Positions 62,105 to 64,000 of a stretch of DNA of 64,000 nt are shown here, piece by piece. The DNA is from JAIQFL01 sp035295745 (lineage in GTDB: Bacteria > Acidobacteriota > Terriglobia > Bryobacterales > Bryobacteraceae). The stretch is taken from contig DATGIL010000071.1 of NCBI GenBank assembly GCA_035295745.1, positions 62,001 to 126,000 on the forward strand, given 5' to 3'. The notes beneath the pieces were generated by a model. The model was not told the DNA's origin and searched no databases. It was given only the letters and a program-made list of their open reading frames with translations. The translations under genes and the position numbers were made by a program. Position 1 is the stretch's first letter, and each line of letters begins with the position of its first letter.

Positions 62105-63625
62105 ATGGCAAACATACTTTCCACTCTGCTCAATTCATCCACCGCGCTCGCGGCCTACCAGCAGGCATTAGCCGTCACCCAGAACAATGTGTCGAATGCC
62201 TCGACTCCAGGATTCGCCAAACAGACACTGCAGCTCGAGGCGATGCCTATGGACCTCGCTCTGGGATCTTCTGGCGGCGTCCGCGCTGGTGCCGTGGAGA
62301 GTTCGCGCGATCAGTTCGCGGAGCAGGAGGTGCGGCGGCAGACCGTTGCTCAGGGAGAAGCTCAACAGGACGTCAACAGCCTCACGGCCATTCAGTCGCA
62401 GTTCGACGTTACCGGTACGTCCGGAATCGCCAGTGCCCTAAACAATCTGTTCCAGAGTTTCTCGGCCTGGGGCCAATCGCCTACCGATGCGACTGCACGC
62501 CAGAATGTGATCGATCAGGCCGGCACCGTCGCCACTTCCTTTCAGCAGGCGACAGCGGGTTTGCAAAGCGTTGCCAAAGATACGGAAGGGCAGATCCAAC
62601 AGACGGTGACGGACGTGAATCAACTGGTGAGCCAGCTTCAGGGCTACAACCATCAGATCCTGCAAGGCCAGCGAAACGATCCCGGACTGGACGCCCAGGT
62701 GAACTCGAGCTTGGAGCAACTCTCGCAGTATGTGAACGCCACCGTGACCCAGCAAAGCGATGGGTCAGTTGACGTTCTGATGAACGGGCAAACCCCACTC
62801 CTGGTGGGGGACCAATCGTACGCTTTGAGCTACGGGCTTCAAGGCCCGGACCCCTCCGCTACCTACCCCAACGCGCCGCCCTCGGCCCATATCTACGCAT
62901 CCGATGGCCGTGACATCACCTCGAAAACCACGGATGGGCAACTAGGCTCGCTGCTCAACACACACAATCAGGTCTTGCCGTCCTACCTCGGCGACGCAAC
63001 TCAACCCGGTCAACTGAATATCATGGCTCAGCAGTTCGCAGACCGGGTCAATACGCTCCTCACAACGGGATACACCAGCGATCATTCTGACGGAACCACG
63101 GGATCGTTACCACCGTCCGGAGCACCGCTTTTTCAATATGCCACCACCACCACTGGAGACGGCACCGTGGTCCCTGACTACACCAATGTCGCTAAATCGC
63201 TCACGGTCAATCCGTCGATTACATCCGACGAGTTGGCGGCGATCACGGGAACGCCGACCTCCTCCGACACCCAGCCGGTAGCGCTCACTGGCGAGGTGTC
63301 GAATGGCGTCCCGCTGGCTCTTGCGGACCTGGTGAATCCCTCCAACGCCCTTGACATGGTGAACGGAACTTCGAGTTTCAGCCAGTATTATGGCCAGATG
63401 GCGGCGAGCGTGGGAACCAAACTCAACGACGCAACCAATCAATTGCAGGTGCAGCAGTCCACCTTGGCGCAAGCCAAGACTCTGCGCCAGCAGACCTCGG
63501 GAGTGTCCTTGGATGAAGAGGCGATGGTGATGATTCAGTTCCAGCGGGCGTATGAAGCAACCTCGAAGATGATCAGCGTTCTGGACCAATTGACTCAAGA
63601 CACAATCAACATTCTGGGGACCTGA
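62105..63625 (+). CDS. flgK: Flagellar hook-associated protein 1
   Basis: 506 residues. N-terminal flagellar rod/hook domain (LLNSSTALAAYQQALAVTQN, NVSNASTPGFAKQTL), central variable part, and C-terminal domain (LRQQTSGVSLDEEAMVMIQF, QRAYEATSKMISVLDQL) with the helices that pack against the N-terminus. It forms the junction between hook and filament. Length is typical (about 450-550). The stop overlaps flgL by one base (TGATG). Confidence 0.96.
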   Translation: MANILSTLLNSSTALAAYQQALAVTQNNVSNASTPGFAKQTLQLEAMPMDLALGSSGGVRAGAVESSRDQFAEQEVRRQTVAQGEAQQDVNSLTAIQSQFDVTGTSGIASALNNLFQSFSAWGQSPTDATARQNVIDQAGTVATSFQQATAGLQSVAKDTEGQIQQTVTDVNQLVSQLQGYNHQILQGQRNDPGLDAQVNSSLEQLSQYVNATVTQQSDGSVDVLMNGQTPLLVGDQSYALSYGLQGPDPSATYPNAPPSAHIYASDGRDITSKTTDGQLGSLLNTHNQVLPSYLGDATQPGQLNIMAQQFADRVNTLLTTGYTSDHSDGTTGSLPPSGAPLFQYATTTTGDGTVVPDYTNVAKSLTVNPSITSDELAAITGTPTSSDTQPVALTGEVSNGVPLALADLVNPSNALDMVNGTSSFSQYYGQMAASVGTKLNDATNQLQVQQSTLAQAKTLRQQTSGVSLDEEAMVMIQFQRAYEATSKMISVLDQLTQDTINILGT

Positions 63626-64000
63626 TGATATCCAACCTCGATCCATCGTCACAACTCTTCCTCGCCAACCTCGACCGGGTGCAGCAAACCATCTCGACGG
63701 CGAACGCGCAAGTCTCTTCGGGCAAAAAGATCAGCTCGGCCTCGGATGCCCCGGACCAGATCGGCTCTCTGCTGCAACTCCGCGCCCAACTCCAGCACAA
63801 CAGCCAGATCCAGACGAATCTCACCTCCGCTCAGGCAGACGCGACGGCAGCCGATTCGGCTATCAGTTCCGCAATCAGCATGATGGATCAGGCCTTGACG
63901 CTGGGCGAGCAGGGCGCGAACAGCACGCAAACGTCCGACGTCCTGGCGAACCTGGCGCAGCAGGTGGAAGGGATTCAGGAACAGATGGTTGGGGTGAGCC
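63625..64000 (+). CDS. flgL: Flagellar hook-associated protein 3, N-terminus only
   Basis: The gene starts at ATG 63625 and runs off the right edge; 125 residues are visible. The flagellin-like N-terminal domain is clear (SQLFLANLDRVQQTISTANA, QVSSGKKISSASDAPDQIGS, QIQTNLTSAQADATAADSAI). FlgL caps the hook-filament junction together with FlgK. Confidence 0.92.
   Translation, partial: MISNLDPSSQLFLANLDRVQQTISTANAQVSSGKKISSASDAPDQIGSLLQLRAQLQHNSQIQTNLTSAQADATAADSAISSAISMMDQALTLGEQGANSTQTSDVLANLAQQVEGIQEQMVGVS

Noticed and set aside
1..64000. tRNA, rRNA or known riboswitch
   Set aside because: No cloverleaf with a T-arm GTTCGAATC-type segment in a non-coding place, no rRNA core sequence and no recognisable riboswitch core was found by reading; a covariance-model search would settle this.

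Overview
The window looks like a chromosomal segment of a soil Acidobacteriota bacterium of the Solibacter/Bryobacter type. This rests on four things seen here: two very long TonB-dependent receptors (about 1,350 residues) with an N-terminal carboxypeptidase-regulatory (Cna-B-like) domain, a PEP-CTERM protein, many Tat-exported TIM-barrel and dehydratase-like sugar enzymes, and high-GC DNA with short intergenic repeats. No rRNA, tRNA, CRISPR array or intact insertion sequence was recognised.

Layout. 1-4.5 kb: the end of a secreted TldD-like protein, a secreted serine hydrolase, a decayed Uma2 nuclease gene, and a two-gene hexonate pathway pair (KDG-type kinase plus exported dehydratase). 4.5-13.4 kb: a co-directional minus-strand cluster, oppD-oppF-oppB-oppC-oppA-like peptide transporter, ECF sigma factor, then a TPR-CHAT protein; most junctions overlap or nearly touch. 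13.4-19 kb: a trehalose-6-phosphate synthase fused to a membrane sensor/HAMP module, divergent from proline dehydrogenase and a Tat-exported glycosidase-like protein. 19-27.4 kb: a PQQ-like beta-propeller protein with an apparent CTG start, a 70-bp tandem repeat, a twice-frameshifted Q-rich gene, AsmA, a membrane PP2C/SpoIIE phosphatase, OsmC and a sugar isomerase/epimerase. 27.4-31.1 kb: a foreign-looking 3.6-kb segment bracketed by two 118-bp direct repeats, with two zinc-ribbon membrane proteins and a truncated AddA-like helicase-nuclease pseudogene. 31-36.7 kb: PEP-CTERM protein, SSB, TPR protein, SGNH hydrolase, methyltransferase and TsaD. 37-42 kb: a MacAB-like ABC export operon. 42-49 kb: an orphan sensor domain, glutamine amidotransferase, cell-wall amidase, lytic transglycosylase, MobA-like protein, MlaF-like ATPase and a TPR/multi-membrane protein. 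49-57.5 kb: two tandem TonB-dependent receptors, each with its own promoter and terminator. 58-64 kb: an octaheme cytochrome, a sigma-54 activator with a degenerate receiver, and a FliA-type promoter driving flgM-flgN-like-flgK-flgL.

The most promising undescribed arrangement is the peptide transporter, ECF sigma factor and TPR-CHAT protease set, with oppA, the sigma factor and the CHAT gene stitched together by a 4-base overlap and a 1-base gap. The membrane-tethered HAMP-OtsA fusion and the repeat-bracketed island are the next most interesting.
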